Translations under genes and position numbers: made by a program | Shown: one piece after another, positions 9,609 through 18,987 of the stretch | How positions within the stretch are numbered: position 1 is the first letter of the stretch | How the letters are laid out: each line of letters starts with the position of its first letter | From: Planococcus kocurii | GTDB lineage: Bacteria > Bacillota > Bacilli > Bacillales_A > Planococcaceae | Length of the DNA stretch: 64,000 nt | Assembly: GCF_001465835.2 (NCBI RefSeq) | Contig: NZ_CP013661.2 | Coordinates: 372,001 to 436,000, forward strand | Direction: 5' to 3' | Notes under the pieces: model-generated | Database searches by the model: none | The model's input: only the letters and a program-made list of their open reading frames with translations | What the model was told of the DNA's origin: nothing

Positions 9609-10409
9609 GGGAAATCGAATCGAATAGATCATGGGTCTTTCAATGCCTAACCATTTATGAATAATGGAGCCAAAAATCTGAGTAGATCCCGATGTATAAA
9701 AGCGATGCACCGGCGGCTTGTTCCAATTTGCAAACTGCTGTTTATAGCTCAAGTATCGCTCGACGTCTTTGGCCGTTTCTTCTGCTGACGACAAAACGTT
9801 CACCGTATCTCCAAGAACTTCCTCAATAAAACCTTGTAACAGTGGATAATGCGTACATCCTAAAATTGCCGTATCAAACTCTTCATAGGCAATAGATGCT
9901 AATGTATCTTGAACAATTCGATGAGCAAACTCACCTTCGTATTCATCACTTTCTACTAAAGGAACAAAACGTGGACAAGCAAGTTGTACGACGTGTGCAG
10001 AAGAAACTAATGATAAAATTGCTTTTTCATAAGCTCCGCTTTGCACTGTTCCTAACGTGCCTAAAACGGCAATTTTTTTAGTTGTTGAAGATTTAATGGC
10101 AGCACGAGCCCCTGGAAAAATAACACCAATTACAGGAATTGGCAAATTCTTCTGCAAAGAGTACAGCGCTGCTGCAGTTGCCGTATTGCAGGCGATAACT
10201 AACATTTTAATATTTTTCTTCATCAGCGCATCGGCCATTTGCCACGTATACGTCCGTACTTCCGACAGCGGACGCGGACCATAAGGGCATCGCGCATTAT
10301 CCCCAATATAATAAATTTGCTCATTCGGCAAAAGTTTCATTATCTCTTTTGCGACGGTAAGTCCACCGACTCCTGAATCGATTACTCCGATTGGCGCATT
10401 CACACTCAT
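9600..10409 (-). CDS. racE: Glutamate racemase
   Basis: Converts L- to D-glutamate for peptidoglycan. Both catalytic cysteine contexts are present: ACNTATAAAL and LGCTHYPLL. The N-terminal APIGVIDSGVGGLTVAKE and IYYIGDNARCPYGPR segments are classical for MurI/RacE. The protein has 269 residues, the family length. In this organism D-Glu may feed both the stem peptide and an interpeptide bridge (see the ATP-grasp ligase at 56.9 kb; inference). Confidence 0.96.
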   Translation of the reverse strand: MSVNAPIGVIDSGVGGLTVAKEIMKLLPNEQIYYIGDNARCPYGPRPLSEVRTYTWQMADALMKKNIKMLVIACNTATAAALYSLQKNLPIPVIGVIFPGARAAIKSSTTKKIAVLGTLGTVQSGAYEKAILSLVSSAHVVQLACPRFVPLVESDEYEGEFAHRIVQDTLASIAYEEFDTAILGCTHYPLLQGFIEEVLGDTVNVLSSAEETAKDVERYLSYKQQFANWNKPPVHRFYTSGSTQIFGSIIHKWLGIERPMIYSIRFPKT

Positions 10410-10419
10410 CGCCTCTATC

Positions 10420-10872
10420 CTATTTCATGTTGGTATGCAATTTTTCAAGTAACGCCGCAAATTTCACAGCCTCGTCTTGAGTAAAATTCTCTAATACGGT
10501 TTTCAAGTATTCCTGGCGTTTTTGAATCACTTCTTCAATGACGCGTTCGCCTTCTTTTAACAATTTTATACGAACAACGCGACGATCCTGTTCTTCGCGA
10601 ATACGGACAACCAGTTCATTTTTCTCCATACGGTCAACTAAATCCGTCGTCGTGCTGAACGCTAAATACATCTTATTCGATAAATCTCCAATGGTCATAT
10701 CCCCATGCTCAAATAGCCACTGCAATGCGACAAATTGAGGAGGGGTGATCGTATAGGAATTTAAAATCTCCCGACCTTTTTGCTTAATAATCCCCGAAAT
10801 ATAACGTAGCTCTTTTTCCATGAACGCGATGCGCTCCAATTCATGATTGACGCTTTGCTTGTCTTCATTCAT
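10420..10872 (-). CDS. MarR-family transcriptional regulator, YsmB-like
   Basis: A 150-residue winged-helix regulator. TPPQFVALQWLFEHGDMTIGDLSNKMYLAFSTTTDLVDRMEKNELVVR forms the helix-turn-helix and EEQDRRVVRIKLLKEG the wing, with the diagnostic DRR motif. It sits 10 bp upstream of racE, as ysmB does in B. subtilis. Effector and targets are not evident. Confidence 0.88.
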   Translation of the reverse strand: MNEDKQSVNHELERIAFMEKELRYISGIIKQKGREILNSYTITPPQFVALQWLFEHGDMTIGDLSNKMYLAFSTTTDLVDRMEKNELVVRIREEQDRRVVRIKLLKEGERVIEEVIQKRQEYLKTVLENFTQDEAVKFAALLEKLHTNMK

Positions 10873-10946
10873 TAATCAATCCCACTCCTTGAAAAACCTA
10901 TCTTATTTCTATAGTGACGGTTTTTTATTGATATAGCAAGAGCTCC

Positions 10947-11414
10947 TTATTTTTTTGCACTGATCAATTGCTTGCTCTGAAGCATTTCAATCTCTTGGTC
11001 TGACCAAGGGTGACCTTTTCCCGTGTGTTTCGATATTTGGACAATGGCTCCTCTTCCCGTAAAACAAGTTTCCTCTTTTTCGTTGACAGTCCAGTAATGA
11101 ACGTCGACAGAAGAAGTTCCGATGCGCGCTATTTTGACGTAAACTTTTAACTTTTCATCAAAGAATACTTGTTGGACAAAATCTACTTGCATATCTGCTA
11201 CGACGGGAAACAACTCGTTGCCCGTTTTTAACCAGCGCTGCATCAATCCCATTTCTTTCATAAATTCGATTCGGGCAAATTCAAAATAAGCAATCGGCAC
11301 GGTGTTATTAACATGCCCAAACATATCAGTTTCAGAAAAACGAACTTGAACCGGAGCAGAAAAGATAAATTCCTGCTTCCACTCCTCCAAATTTCCAATG
11401 TAATTCGCTGTCAT
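10947..11414 (-). CDS. Acyl-CoA thioesterase, hotdog fold (YsmA-like)
   Basis: A 155-residue single-domain 4-hydroxybenzoyl-CoA-thioesterase-like protein. VRFSETDMFGHVNNTVPIAYFEFARIEF carries the catalytic-site Asp and the HVNN turn, followed by the central hotdog helix. It probably cleaves an acyl-CoA or acyl-ACP thioester; the natural substrate is unknown. It lies between the sdh operon terminator and the MarR gene, matching ysmA. Confidence 0.82.
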   Translation of the reverse strand: MTANYIGNLEEWKQEFIFSAPVQVRFSETDMFGHVNNTVPIAYFEFARIEFMKEMGLMQRWLKTGNELFPVVADMQVDFVQQVFFDEKLKVYVKIARIGTSSVDVHYWTVNEKEETCFTGRGAIVQISKHTGKGHPWSDQEIEMLQSKQLISAKK

Positions 11415-11484
11415 AAGTAACCTCCACTAAATAATTTGATGACTTGAACATTTTTTCCACGCACTGAATAGCACGAGGATCATC

Positions 11485-11530
11485 GCTCTTGTATGAGCCT
11501 GTTAACGGGTTCAGCCTGGAGCGTTTTTTA
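11485..11530 (+). terminator. Terminator-like hairpin on the plus strand, no plus-strand gene
   Basis: CGCTC...GAGCG outer arms and GAGCC/GGTTC inner arms are followed by TTTTTT on the plus strand, opposite to every gene around it. It may end an antisense or small RNA, or simply be folding in the 5' region of the thioesterase gene. Confidence 0.35.
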
Positions 11531-11625
11531 CTACCACTCACTCTAGTCAAAATCTACTTGTCTGTTTCATTTTATTAGTATACCAAATTTTTTATGGAAA
11601 GGCAGGTCTATTAAAAAAGACAAAT

Positions 11626-11656
11626 TAAAAACCCCGCCGTAGCGGGGTTTTTACTA
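11626..11656 (-). terminator. Terminator of the sdh operon
   Basis: AAAACCCCGC/GCGGGGTTTTT hairpin immediately after the sdhB stop codon; symmetrical T-runs could also serve the opposite strand. Confidence 0.88.
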
Positions 11657-11660
11657 AATA

Positions 11661-12431
11661 CTAGTCAACCATTCTGTCGCTTCCGAAGAAGTTACGGAAC
11701 ATTTGTACAGTTGTGTCGCGGTTTAGTGCTGCGATTGAAGTTGTCAATGGAATTCCTTTTGGACAAGACTCCACACAGTTTTGAGAGTTACCACATCCTG
11801 CCAATCCACCTTCACCCATGATCGCATTCAAGCGAGCATCGCGGTTCATAGAGCCTGTTGGATGCGCGTTCATCAAGCGAACTTGTGACAGTGGTGCAGC
11901 TCCGATAAAATCGGATTTATCATTAACGTTCGGGCATGCTTCAAGACATACGCCGCAAGTCATACATTTAGATAGTTCGTAAGCCCATTGACGCTTACGC
12001 TCAGGCATACGTGGTCCATCTCCAAGGTCATGTGTACCATCGATTGGCACCCATGCTTTAACTTTCTTCAACGAATCGAACATCCGACTGCGGTCAATGA
12101 CAAGGTCACGAACAACAGGGAATGTTTTCATCGGTTGAAGACGGATTGGCTGTTCTAACTGATCAATCAAAGCCGTACACGATTGACGTGCTTTGCCATT
12201 GATAACCATTGAACATGCGCCACAAACCTCTTCTAGACAGTTCATGTCCCAGTTTACAGGAGTGGTTTTTTTCCCTTCCATGTTGACAGGGTTACGACGA
12301 ATTTCCATCAATGCCGAAATGACATTCATGTTCATCTTATATGGCAATTCGAACTTTTCCCAATACGAATCTTCATCCGTAGAGTTTCTGCGTTCGATTT
12401 CAAATATTACCGTTTTTGCTGCTTCACCCAT
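11661..12431 (-). CDS. sdhB: Succinate dehydrogenase iron-sulfur subunit
   Basis: Electron-transfer subunit of complex II. The N-terminal ferredoxin-like domain has CLEEVCGACSMVINGKARQSC for the [2Fe-2S] cluster. The C-terminal domain has CMTCGVCLEACP and CGNSQNCVESCPKG for the [4Fe-4S] and [3Fe-4S] centres. Length is 256 residues. It is the last gene of sdhCAB, 22 bp after sdhA. Confidence 0.97.
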   Translation of the reverse strand: MGEAAKTVIFEIERRNSTDEDSYWEKFELPYKMNMNVISALMEIRRNPVNMEGKKTTPVNWDMNCLEEVCGACSMVINGKARQSCTALIDQLEQPIRLQPMKTFPVVRDLVIDRSRMFDSLKKVKAWVPIDGTHDLGDGPRMPERKRQWAYELSKCMTCGVCLEACPNVNDKSDFIGAAPLSQVRLMNAHPTGSMNRDARLNAIMGEGGLAGCGNSQNCVESCPKGIPLTTSIAALNRDTTVQMFRNFFGSDRMVD

Positions 12432-12453
12432 GGTAAATTAGCTCCCTTCATAA

Positions 12454-14202
12454 TTATGCTTTTGCTGAATAATCACGTTTACGCGGTGGAATCAACGATG
12501 TGTCAACTTCTTCATAATGGAAGATTGGTGCATCAAAGCCATTAAATTTAGCCATCGTTGTTTTCAAGAATTCCTCGTCATTACGTTCCGGGAAATCCGG
12601 TTTGTAATGAGCTCCGCGACTTTCGTTGCGCATAAGCGCTCCGATTGTGATTGCTCGAGCTAAATGAAGCATATTGCGCAATTGACGTGTAAACATTGCG
12701 CCTTGGTTACTCCAAAGTTGCGTATCTGTAATGCTAATCTGATTGAAACGTTCAAGAAGTTCTTGGATTTTCTCATCCGTCTTCTGTAAACGATCATTAT
12801 AGCGCACAACGGTTACGTTATCTGTCATCCACTCGCCTAATTCTTTGTGCAGAACGTAAGCATTTTCTGTACCATTCAATGCCAAAATTTCTTCCCATTT
12901 GCGTTGCTCCTCAGCTTCATGCTGATCATAGATCACTGAAGGAAGGTCTTCCGCAAGAACCGCCAAGCCATTTACGTATTCAATAGCATTCGGTCCTGCG
13001 ACCATACCACCATAAATCGCTGACAGCAAGGAGTTCGCACCTAAACGGTTACCCCCATGCTGAGAATAATCACATTCGCCTGCTGCTAAAACGCCCGGAA
13101 TGCTTGTCATTTGATGATCATCTACCCATAGTCCGCCCATTGAGTAATGAACAGCTGGGAAAATTTTCATCGGTACTTTACGAGGATCATCACCTGTGAA
13201 TTTCTCATAGATTTCGATGATTCCGCCCAACTTGATGTCAAGCTCTTTCGGGTCTTTATGAGAAAGATCCAAGTACACCATATTCTCGCCATTAATGCCG
13301 AGTTTTTGGTTGACACACACATCAAAAATTTCACGCGTTGCAATATCACGCGGTACTAGGTTTCCGTATGCTGGATACTTTTCTTCAAGGAAATACCAAG
13401 GCTTGCCGTCTTTGTAAGTCCAAATACGTCCACCTTCTCCACGAGCCGATTCTGACATTAAGCGCAGTTTATCGTCTCCTGGAATAGCTGTAGGGTGAAT
13501 TTGGATAAATTCGCCGTTTGCGTAATAAGCTCCTTGTTGATAAACGATAGAAGCCGCTGAACCTGTATTAATAACAGAGTTCGTCGATTTCCCAAAAATA
13601 ATTCCCGGTCCGCCAGTTGCCATAATAACAGCATCCGCACGGAACGATTTAATTTCCATGGTCGTCATGTTTTGAGCTGTGATCCCTTTACCAACGCCTT
13701 GCTCATCAAGAACAAGACCGAGGAATTCCCAACCTTCATATTTCGTGATCAGTCCAGCCACTTCATAGCGACGAACTTGCTCATCTAGTGCATATAATAG
13801 TTGTTGACCCGTTGTAGCACCAGCAAACGCTGTTCTGTGGTACATTGTTCCACCAAAACGACGGAAGTCCAATAGACCTTCTGGCGTACGGTTAAACATA
13901 ACGCCCATCCGATCGAACATGCGAATAATTCCAGGTGCCGCATCTGCCATTGCTTTCACGGGACGCTGGTTCGCTAGGAAGTCTCCACCGTAAACGGTAT
14001 CATCAAAGTGGATGTCTGGAGAATCCCCTTCACCTTTTGTATTAACCGCTCCGTTGATCCCGCCTTGTGCACATACTGAGTGGGACCGCTTAACTGGAAC
14101 GATTGAGAATAAATCAGCGGGAGAGCCTGCTTCTGCAACTTTAATTGCTGCCATTAAGCCAGCAAGGCCACCACCGACGATTGTAATTTTGCCCTTCGCC
14201 AT
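12454..14202 (-). CDS. sdhA: Succinate dehydrogenase flavoprotein subunit
   Basis: Catalytic subunit oxidising succinate to fumarate. The N terminus KITIVGGGLAGLMAAIKVAE is the FAD-binding dinucleotide fold. HSVCAQGGINGA contains the histidine region used for covalent FAD, and the active-site segments HPTAIPG and ESARGEGG follow. I take the ATG at 14200-14202 (MAKGKITIVGG, 582 aa); a GTG 12 bp earlier overlaps the AGAGGAG ribosome binding site. Confidence 0.96.
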   Translation of the reverse strand: MAKGKITIVGGGLAGLMAAIKVAEAGSPADLFSIVPVKRSHSVCAQGGINGAVNTKGEGDSPDIHFDDTVYGGDFLANQRPVKAMADAAPGIIRMFDRMGVMFNRTPEGLLDFRRFGGTMYHRTAFAGATTGQQLLYALDEQVRRYEVAGLITKYEGWEFLGLVLDEQGVGKGITAQNMTTMEIKSFRADAVIMATGGPGIIFGKSTNSVINTGSAASIVYQQGAYYANGEFIQIHPTAIPGDDKLRLMSESARGEGGRIWTYKDGKPWYFLEEKYPAYGNLVPRDIATREIFDVCVNQKLGINGENMVYLDLSHKDPKELDIKLGGIIEIYEKFTGDDPRKVPMKIFPAVHYSMGGLWVDDHQMTSIPGVLAAGECDYSQHGGNRLGANSLLSAIYGGMVAGPNAIEYVNGLAVLAEDLPSVIYDQHEAEEQRKWEEILALNGTENAYVLHKELGEWMTDNVTVVRYNDRLQKTDEKIQELLERFNQISITDTQLWSNQGAMFTRQLRNMLHLARAITIGALMRNESRGAHYKPDFPERNDEEFLKTTMAKFNGFDAPIFHYEEVDTSLIPPRKRDYSAKA

Positions 14203-14247
14203 GTTAGTATTCACTCCTCTTTTAGTTCACCAATGATTGAAACATTC

Positions 14248-14862
14248 TTAAACGAATGCAAACAATGCTCTGATACCAATAACCGATAACACAATAAATA
14301 CTAGAAGTGTGAAATAAGTTGCGTTTTTTTGTGCTGCTGCAGATTGTGTAATTCCCCAAGTAACAAGGAACGACCAAAGTCCATTTGCAAAGTGGAAAGT
14401 TGCTGCCACTACACCAACAATGTAGAATGCCATCATCCAAGGATTGTCTAAGATGTTTGCCATCATGTTAAAGTCAGCTTCAGCAGCTGCTCCGATTGCA
14501 ACTTGGAATCTTGTTTCAAAGATGTGCCAAGCGATAAAGACTACTAGGAAGACTCCTGTATAGCGCTGTGCAACAAACAACATATTGCGCATATAGCTAT
14601 AATGCCCAGGATTGTTCTTCGCAGTAAACGCTATGTATAGGCCGTAGAACGCATGATACAAAATCGGCAGGTAAATGACAAAGATCTCCAGGAAAATGAC
14701 GAATGGAAGATGTGCCAAAAAGTAAGATGCCTTGTTGAATGCCTCTTCCCCCTGTGTAGCAAAATGGTTGACAATTAGGTGCTGCGTTAAGAATATACCG
14801 ATAGGAATAATTCCCAACAATGAGTGCAGCCTACGCATAAAAAATTCACGATTGTTATCCAA
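14248..14862 (-). CDS. sdhC: Succinate dehydrogenase cytochrome b558 subunit
   Basis: Membrane anchor of complex II, 204 residues with five hydrophobic segments. Conserved histidines for two haems lie in the transmembrane helices (RLHSLLGIIP, QHLIVNHF, LPILYHAFYGLYI, IAWHIFETRF, TFHFANGLWSF). The start is a TTG at 14860-14862 after GAGGGGGG. It is the first gene of sdhCAB. Confidence 0.94.
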   Translation of the reverse strand: MDNNREFFMRRLHSLLGIIPIGIFLTQHLIVNHFATQGEEAFNKASYFLAHLPFVIFLEIFVIYLPILYHAFYGLYIAFTAKNNPGHYSYMRNMLFVAQRYTGVFLVVFIAWHIFETRFQVAIGAAAEADFNMMANILDNPWMMAFYIVGVVAATFHFANGLWSFLVTWGITQSAAAQKNATYFTLLVFIVLSVIGIRALFAFV

Positions 14863-14967
14863 AATTTTACCCCCCTCAAAACATTAATTGGTAGCGTCCA
14901 AGACAGACGTTTCGTATGACTGTACCTGAAGCCACGCACCATCATGATACAATAATATGACATATTT

Positions 14968-14996
14968 ATTGTACTCCCCCCCTCAAGGAGCGTCAA
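14968..14996 (-). promoter_or_regulatory. Candidate sigma-A promoter of sdhCAB
   Basis: TTGACG (14991-14996) and TACAAT (14968-14973) are separated by exactly 17 bp on the minus strand. The spacer contains an unusual run of seven G residues. The start of sdhC lies about 105 bp downstream, leaving a sizeable untranslated leader. Confidence 0.6.
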
Positions 14997-15101
14997 GGCA
15001 ACATAACTCCTTTAAACCGATAGCGCTTATGGATTTCGCAGGCGATTACCTTCTATCTAGAGGAAATGTATCGAAATAGAATCGATTTAACAGCATTCCG
15101 C

Positions 15102-15135
15102 AAAGGAGCGATTCTCTAATTGAGAATCGCTCCTT
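15102..15135. other. Perfect 14-bp hairpin between lysC and sdhC
   Basis: AAGGAGCGATTCTC and its exact complement enclose a five-base loop. There is no T-run on either side, so it is at best a weak bidirectional terminator or an mRNA-end stabiliser. The rest of 14997-15247 shows nothing else I can name. Confidence 0.45.
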
Positions 15136-15247
15136 CCGACTATTCTAGTACAAACCACTGTGTAGACATCATTACTATATTAGCATTGAGAATTTGAACA
15201 TTTTGTGAATTTTTTCACTAGCTTTTATCACATAAAGAATTCATTAT

Positions 15248-15742
15248 TTATGAGTGGACTTCTACCGCAGCCAATCCGTACGCTGCATGTAAAGCATTCG
15301 CTGATTTGTTCATATCTACTTCTGGTACAACGACTGAAATTTTTATTTCAGAGGTACTAACCATCTTCACCGGAACTTCTTCGCTTCTTAAAATATCGAA
15401 CATCCGAGCTGCGACTCCAGGATTCGATACCATCCCTGAACCTACAATCGACACTTTCGATAAGCCGACTTCTACATTCAGTGTCAGAAAACCAATGGCA
15501 TCTTGTGCTTCCGTTAAAACTCGGCGTGTTTCTTCAAGGCTTTCCTGGCTAATAGAAAAAGAGACAGACGGTGGAAATTCATCACTGATGCTTTGAACAA
15601 TAATATCCACATCAATGTGATTTTCAGCAAGCTTTGTAAAAATAGTAGCAAGAGATCCGTTGAATGGCTTTTTGTAACTCACAGTTACGCGCGCTATTCC
15701 TGGTTCGAATGCCACACCTCTAACGATTAAATTTTTCTCCAC
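15248..15742 (-). CDS. Aspartokinase beta subunit from an internal start in lysC
   Basis: B. subtilis LysC is an alpha2beta2 enzyme whose beta subunit is translated from a start codon inside lysC. Here a GTG at 15740-15742, codon 246 of lysC, is preceded in frame by AAGAGGTGATC, an almost ideal ribosome binding site 8 nt away. It would give a 164-residue ACT-domain protein beginning MEKNLIVRG. Position and length match the known B. subtilis beta subunit (codon 246, ~163 residues). Confidence 0.75.
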   Translation of the reverse strand: MEKNLIVRGVAFEPGIARVTVSYKKPFNGSLATIFTKLAENHIDVDIIVQSISDEFPPSVSFSISQESLEETRRVLTEAQDAIGFLTLNVEVGLSKVSIVGSGMVSNPGVAARMFDILRSEEVPVKMVSTSEIKISVVVPEVDMNKSANALHAAYGLAAVEVHS

Positions 15743-16477
15743 AGTGATCACCTCTTGTATGATTGTGCCAGGCTCGTCTGAATAACTTGCTCTGACAGAT
15801 AATGGGACGTTATTGTTTTTTGCGAATTCGACCGCTCTCGGATGTAGTACGCCCGCTCCGAGATTAGCAAGTTCCAACATTTCATCATAAGAAATTTGTT
15901 GTAACTTGCGTGCACCTGTTACATACCGTGGATCTGACGTATAGACACCGTTAACATCTGTATAAATCTCACATTTTTCCGCTTTTAGTGCTGCAGCAAG
16001 CGCAACGGCAGTCGTATCCGATCCACCGCGACCAAGGGTTGTAATATTACCAATTGTATCCACTCCTTGAAAACCGGCAACCACACAAAGATAACCATTT
16101 TCCAACACACGTTCAAGACGTTCTGTATTTATTTTAATGATGCGTGCATTACGTGGTACGGATTCTGTTTCAATTCCTGCCTGCCATCCAGTAAAAGATA
16201 AAGCTTCATGACCCAGTTTCTTGAAAGCCATCGCCAATAACGAAATCGTAATTTGCTCACCTGTTGCCAGTAACATATCCATTTCTCGCTTTGGCGGTTC
16301 CGCTGATATTTCTCCCGCTAATCCGAGCAACGTATCAGTTGTCTTACCCATCGCCGAAACAACAATGACTACGCGTTTGCCTGCTTGTTTTTCACGAATA
16401 GCTCGTTTGGCAACTCCGATAATTTTTTCTGGAGTCGCGACAGAAGTTCCTCCAAATTTCATGACGATCGTTTTCAT
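15248..16477 (-). CDS. lysC: Aspartokinase, lysine-sensitive type (LysC)
   Basis: Phosphorylates aspartate, the first step to lysine, diaminopimelate, methionine and threonine. The kinase domain opens with MKTIVMKFGGTSVAT, and TTLGRGGSDTTAVALAAAL and the EIYTDVNGVYTSDPR block follow. Two C-terminal ACT domains bind the regulatory amino acid. The ATG at 16475-16477 has GGGAG upstream and gives 409 residues, matching B. subtilis LysC; a longer in-frame extension overlaps the terminator. A lysine riboswitch with terminator precedes it, so lysine controls expression as well as activity. Confidence 0.95.
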   Translation of the reverse strand: MKTIVMKFGGTSVATPEKIIGVAKRAIREKQAGKRVVIVVSAMGKTTDTLLGLAGEISAEPPKREMDMLLATGEQITISLLAMAFKKLGHEALSFTGWQAGIETESVPRNARIIKINTERLERVLENGYLCVVAGFQGVDTIGNITTLGRGGSDTTAVALAAALKAEKCEIYTDVNGVYTSDPRYVTGARKLQQISYDEMLELANLGAGVLHPRAVEFAKNNNVPLSVRASYSDEPGTIIQEVITVEKNLIVRGVAFEPGIARVTVSYKKPFNGSLATIFTKLAENHIDVDIIVQSISDEFPPSVSFSISQESLEETRRVLTEAQDAIGFLTLNVEVGLSKVSIVGSGMVSNPGVAARMFDILRSEEVPVKMVSTSEIKISVVVPEVDMNKSANALHAAYGLAAVEVHS

Positions 16478-16540
16478 TCCATCCACTCCCACATTTAGTA
16501 TGTGGCCCTCAAAATGACTAGCGATCATGCCACTAGACAC

Positions 16541-16582
16541 AAAAAAAGGTAGCTCCCCGCAACCGCGGGAAACTACCTCTTA
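16541..16582 (-). terminator. Attenuator hairpin of the lysC leader
   Basis: GGTAGTTTCCCGCGG...GGGAGCTACC pairing followed by TTTTTTT on minus, between the lysine aptamer and the lysC start. It is the expected expression platform: terminated when lysine is bound. Confidence 0.85.
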
Positions 16583-16604
16583 TCATGTACGAAAAAAACG
16601 TCCA

Positions 16605-16778
16605 TGTGAGATAGCCCTCCAGAGATTGACTCTGACAGCTCTGCACTTGTTAAATGCAGAACCAGCATGCGTAATAGCAGTCATACGCACACTTCGGCGA
16701 CCATCCCTTTCACCATCCTTCGTAGATTCTGCAAATCTCCAGATGCTTACTATTGACGTTCGCGCCTCTATCATCACT
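16605..16778 (-). ncRNA. Lysine riboswitch (L box)
   Basis: On the minus strand the leader reads GTGATGATAGAGGCGCGAAC, then AGTA, GGATGGTGAAAGGGA, GTCGCCGAAG, TGCTGGTTCTGC, and closes with CTCTGGAGGGCTATCTCAC. These are the conserved blocks of the lysine aptamer with the P1 stem formed by the two ends. The intrinsic terminator at 16541-16582 follows, then lysC. Recognition is by pattern; a covariance-model scan would confirm it. Confidence 0.93.
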
Positions 16779-16825
16779 TTTCCAAGTGATTTACTTATTC
16801 TTACTTATTCTTCTACGATACCATG

Positions 16826-18622
16826 TTACGACTCGCTTGGCAATGTGCCTTGTTTAAAATGCTGTTCAATAGAGATTGCTAGCGCTTCTGGCATTCCTGC
16901 CTCTTGGATTTGTTCTACTGATGCTTCTTTGATTTTTTTAACAGAACCAAAATGTTTCAGTAGCTGTTGCTTACGTTTGGGGCCAACCCCTTCAAGCCCA
17001 TCAAGTGCTGATTGAATTGAATTTTTTCCACGTAACTGACGGTGAAACGTAATAACAAAACGGTGGACTTCGTCTTGAATCCGTTGAAGCAGGTAAAAAG
17101 CTTCACTCGTCCGCTTTAGTGGCACAATTTCAGCAGGTGAACCATACAGCAATTGAGAAGTTTGGTGCTTAGCGTCTTTTGCTAGACCCGCAATTGGGAT
17201 AGATAAACCGAGTTCATCTTCTAAAATTTCACGTGCCGACTCCATTTGTCCTTTTCCTCCATCAATAACAATCAGGTCAGGTAAAGGTAAACCGTCCTTC
17301 AATACACGTGAATAACGTCGACGGATAACTTCTCGCATCGCCGCGTAATCATCCGGCTTTGACGCATTCCGAGTCTTGTATTTGCGGTAGTCTTTTTTAG
17401 AAGGCTTGCCATCAATAAACGTAATCATTGCAGATACTGCATCAGCGCCTTGAATATGCGAGTTATCAAAAGCTTCGATGCGAAGAGGCGCTTCAATGTT
17501 CATCGCCTCACCCAAATCTGTACAAGCGCCGATGGTCCGTTCTTCTTGTCGCTCTAACAATTGGAATTTTTCTTTAATGGCCACTTCCGCATTTTTCTTA
17601 GCAAGTGCCACCAGCTCTTTTTTCTTGCCCCGTTGTGGAACGAGCACACGAACGCCTAGCCATTCTTTTAACATATCCGGATCATCCGCTTCAGGAATTA
17701 AAATTTCACTCGGTTTCACATGGTTGGCTTTTTCATAAAATTGCCCGAGATACGTTAAAAATTCCTCTTCCGGATCGCGGTACAAGGGGAAAAGCGATAC
17801 GTCTCGTTCAATTAGTTTGCCTTGTCGCACAAAAAAGACTTGCACACACATCCAGCCTTTATCAACAGCATACGCAAAAACGTCGCGATTGGTAAAATCA
17901 TTCATCGCCATTTTTTGTTTTTCCATCACCGTTTCAATCATATTAATTTGATCACGGTATTCTTTTGCGCGTTCAAATTCCAGATTTTCTGCCGCTTCCG
18001 ACATTTTTGCGACCAATTGCACTTTAACTTCACGGAATCCACCGTTTAAAAACTTTGTAATGCCATCAATCATCTCTTGATAGGTTTCTTTTTCAACCGG
18101 TTTAACACACGGTGCTAAACATTGACCTAAATGATAATATAGACATACTCGGTCAGGCATCGTATGACATTTCCGCAACGGGTACAAGCGGTCCAGTAGT
18201 TTTTTTGTTTCTGCTGCTGCGTAGGCGTTAGGATAAGGTCCAAAATATTTCCCTTTATCTTTTTTTACTTGTCTTGTCGTGATCAGCTTCGGATGACGCT
18301 CTCCCGTAATTTTTAAGTACGGGTAGCTTTTATCATCTTTTAGCATAATGTTATACTTCGGATCGTATTTTTTAATCAAGTTCAACTCGAGAATTAATGC
18401 TTCTTTATCAGAAGACGTAATAATATACTCAAAATCCTCTATTTCATTCACCAAACGTTGTGTTTTGGTATCATGACTTCCCGTAAAATAAGAACGCACA
18501 CGATTTTTGAGAACTTTTGCCTTTCCTACATAAATTACCGTATTCTGGCGATCTTTCATCAAATAACAGCCTGGTTGATCAGGCAATATTGCCAATTTGT
18601 GTCGAATCAATTCGTTTGCCAT
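16826..18622 (-). CDS. uvrC: UvrC, excision nuclease subunit
   Basis: Makes the dual incisions in nucleotide excision repair. The 598-residue protein shows an N-terminal GIY-YIG nuclease domain ([20 protein letters not shown]), the cysteine-rich [12 protein letters not shown] segment, a UVR motif near residues 200-235, the RNase H-like second nuclease domain ([19 protein letters not shown]) and C-terminal tandem helix-hairpin-helix motifs ([18 protein letters not shown]). AGGGTGATAAA precedes the ATG. It lies between trxA and lysC as in B. subtilis. Confidence 0.97.
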   Translation of the reverse strand: MANELIRHKLAILPDQPGCYLMKDRQNTVIYVGKAKVLKNRVRSYFTGSHDTKTQRLVNEIEDFEYIITSSDKEALILELNLIKKYDPKYNIMLKDDKSYPYLKITGERHPKLITTRQVKKDKGKYFGPYPNAYAAAETKKLLDRLYPLRKCHTMPDRVCLYYHLGQCLAPCVKPVEKETYQEMIDGITKFLNGGFREVKVQLVAKMSEAAENLEFERAKEYRDQINMIETVMEKQKMAMNDFTNRDVFAYAVDKGWMCVQVFFVRQGKLIERDVSLFPLYRDPEEEFLTYLGQFYEKANHVKPSEILIPEADDPDMLKEWLGVRVLVPQRGKKKELVALAKKNAEVAIKEKFQLLERQEERTIGACTDLGEAMNIEAPLRIEAFDNSHIQGADAVSAMITFIDGKPSKKDYRKYKTRNASKPDDYAAMREVIRRRYSRVLKDGLPLPDLIVIDGGKGQMESAREILEDELGLSIPIAGLAKDAKHQTSQLLYGSPAEIVPLKRTSEAFYLLQRIQDEVHRFVITFHRQLRGKNSIQSALDGLEGVGPKRKQQLLKHFGSVKKIKEASVEQIQEAGMPEALAISIEQHFKQGTLPSES

Positions 18623-18631
18623 TTTATCACC

Positions 18632-18669
18632 CTATTAAAAAACCGGGTACCATCACTGGACCCGGTTAA
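18632..18669 (-). terminator. Terminator after trxA
   Basis: AACCGGGT...ACCCGGTT hairpin followed by TTTTTAAT on minus, between the trxA stop and the uvrC start. Confidence 0.88.
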
Positions 18670-18672
18670 GAA

Positions 18673-18987
18673 TTATGCGTGTTTTTCAACCAATTCAGCT
18701 AATGCTTCTTTTGGTCGGAAACCAACTACTTTATCAACTGTTTCGCCGTCTTTCATCAATAACAAAGTTGGAATTGACATGATGCCATAGTTTCCAGCTG
18801 TTTCTTGGTTTTGATCCACATCAACTTTTACGATTTTAACTTTATCGCTCATTTCAGCGTCCAATTCTTCTAGCACAGGAGCGATCATTTTACATGGTCC
18901 GCACCAAGTTGCCCAAAAATCTACTAAAACGAGTCCTTCTGCTACTTCTTGTGAAAAGTTCTGATCTGTACCGTGTACAATTGTCAT
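18673..18987 (-). CDS. trxA: Thioredoxin
   Basis: Reduces protein disulfides. A 104-residue thioredoxin fold with redox motif WCGPC at residues 28-32, cis-proline loop SIPTLLL and a C-terminal helix. The ATG at 18985-18987 follows AAGGAGGAATTATTC; the longer open frame upstream has no such signal. Confidence 0.97.
   Translation of the reverse strand: MTIVHGTDQNFSQEVAEGLVLVDFWATWCGPCKMIAPVLEELDAEMSDKVKIVKVDVDQNQETAGNYGIMSIPTLLLMKDGETVDKVVGFRPKEALAELVEKHA

Noticed and set aside
11332..11550. 72-residue minus-strand ORF overlapping the thioesterase start
   Set aside because: No ribosome binding site and out of frame with the clearly real thioesterase gene.
16583..16777. Minus-strand ORF of 64 residues upstream of lysC
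   Set aside because: It coincides exactly with the lysine riboswitch; structure explains the sequence.
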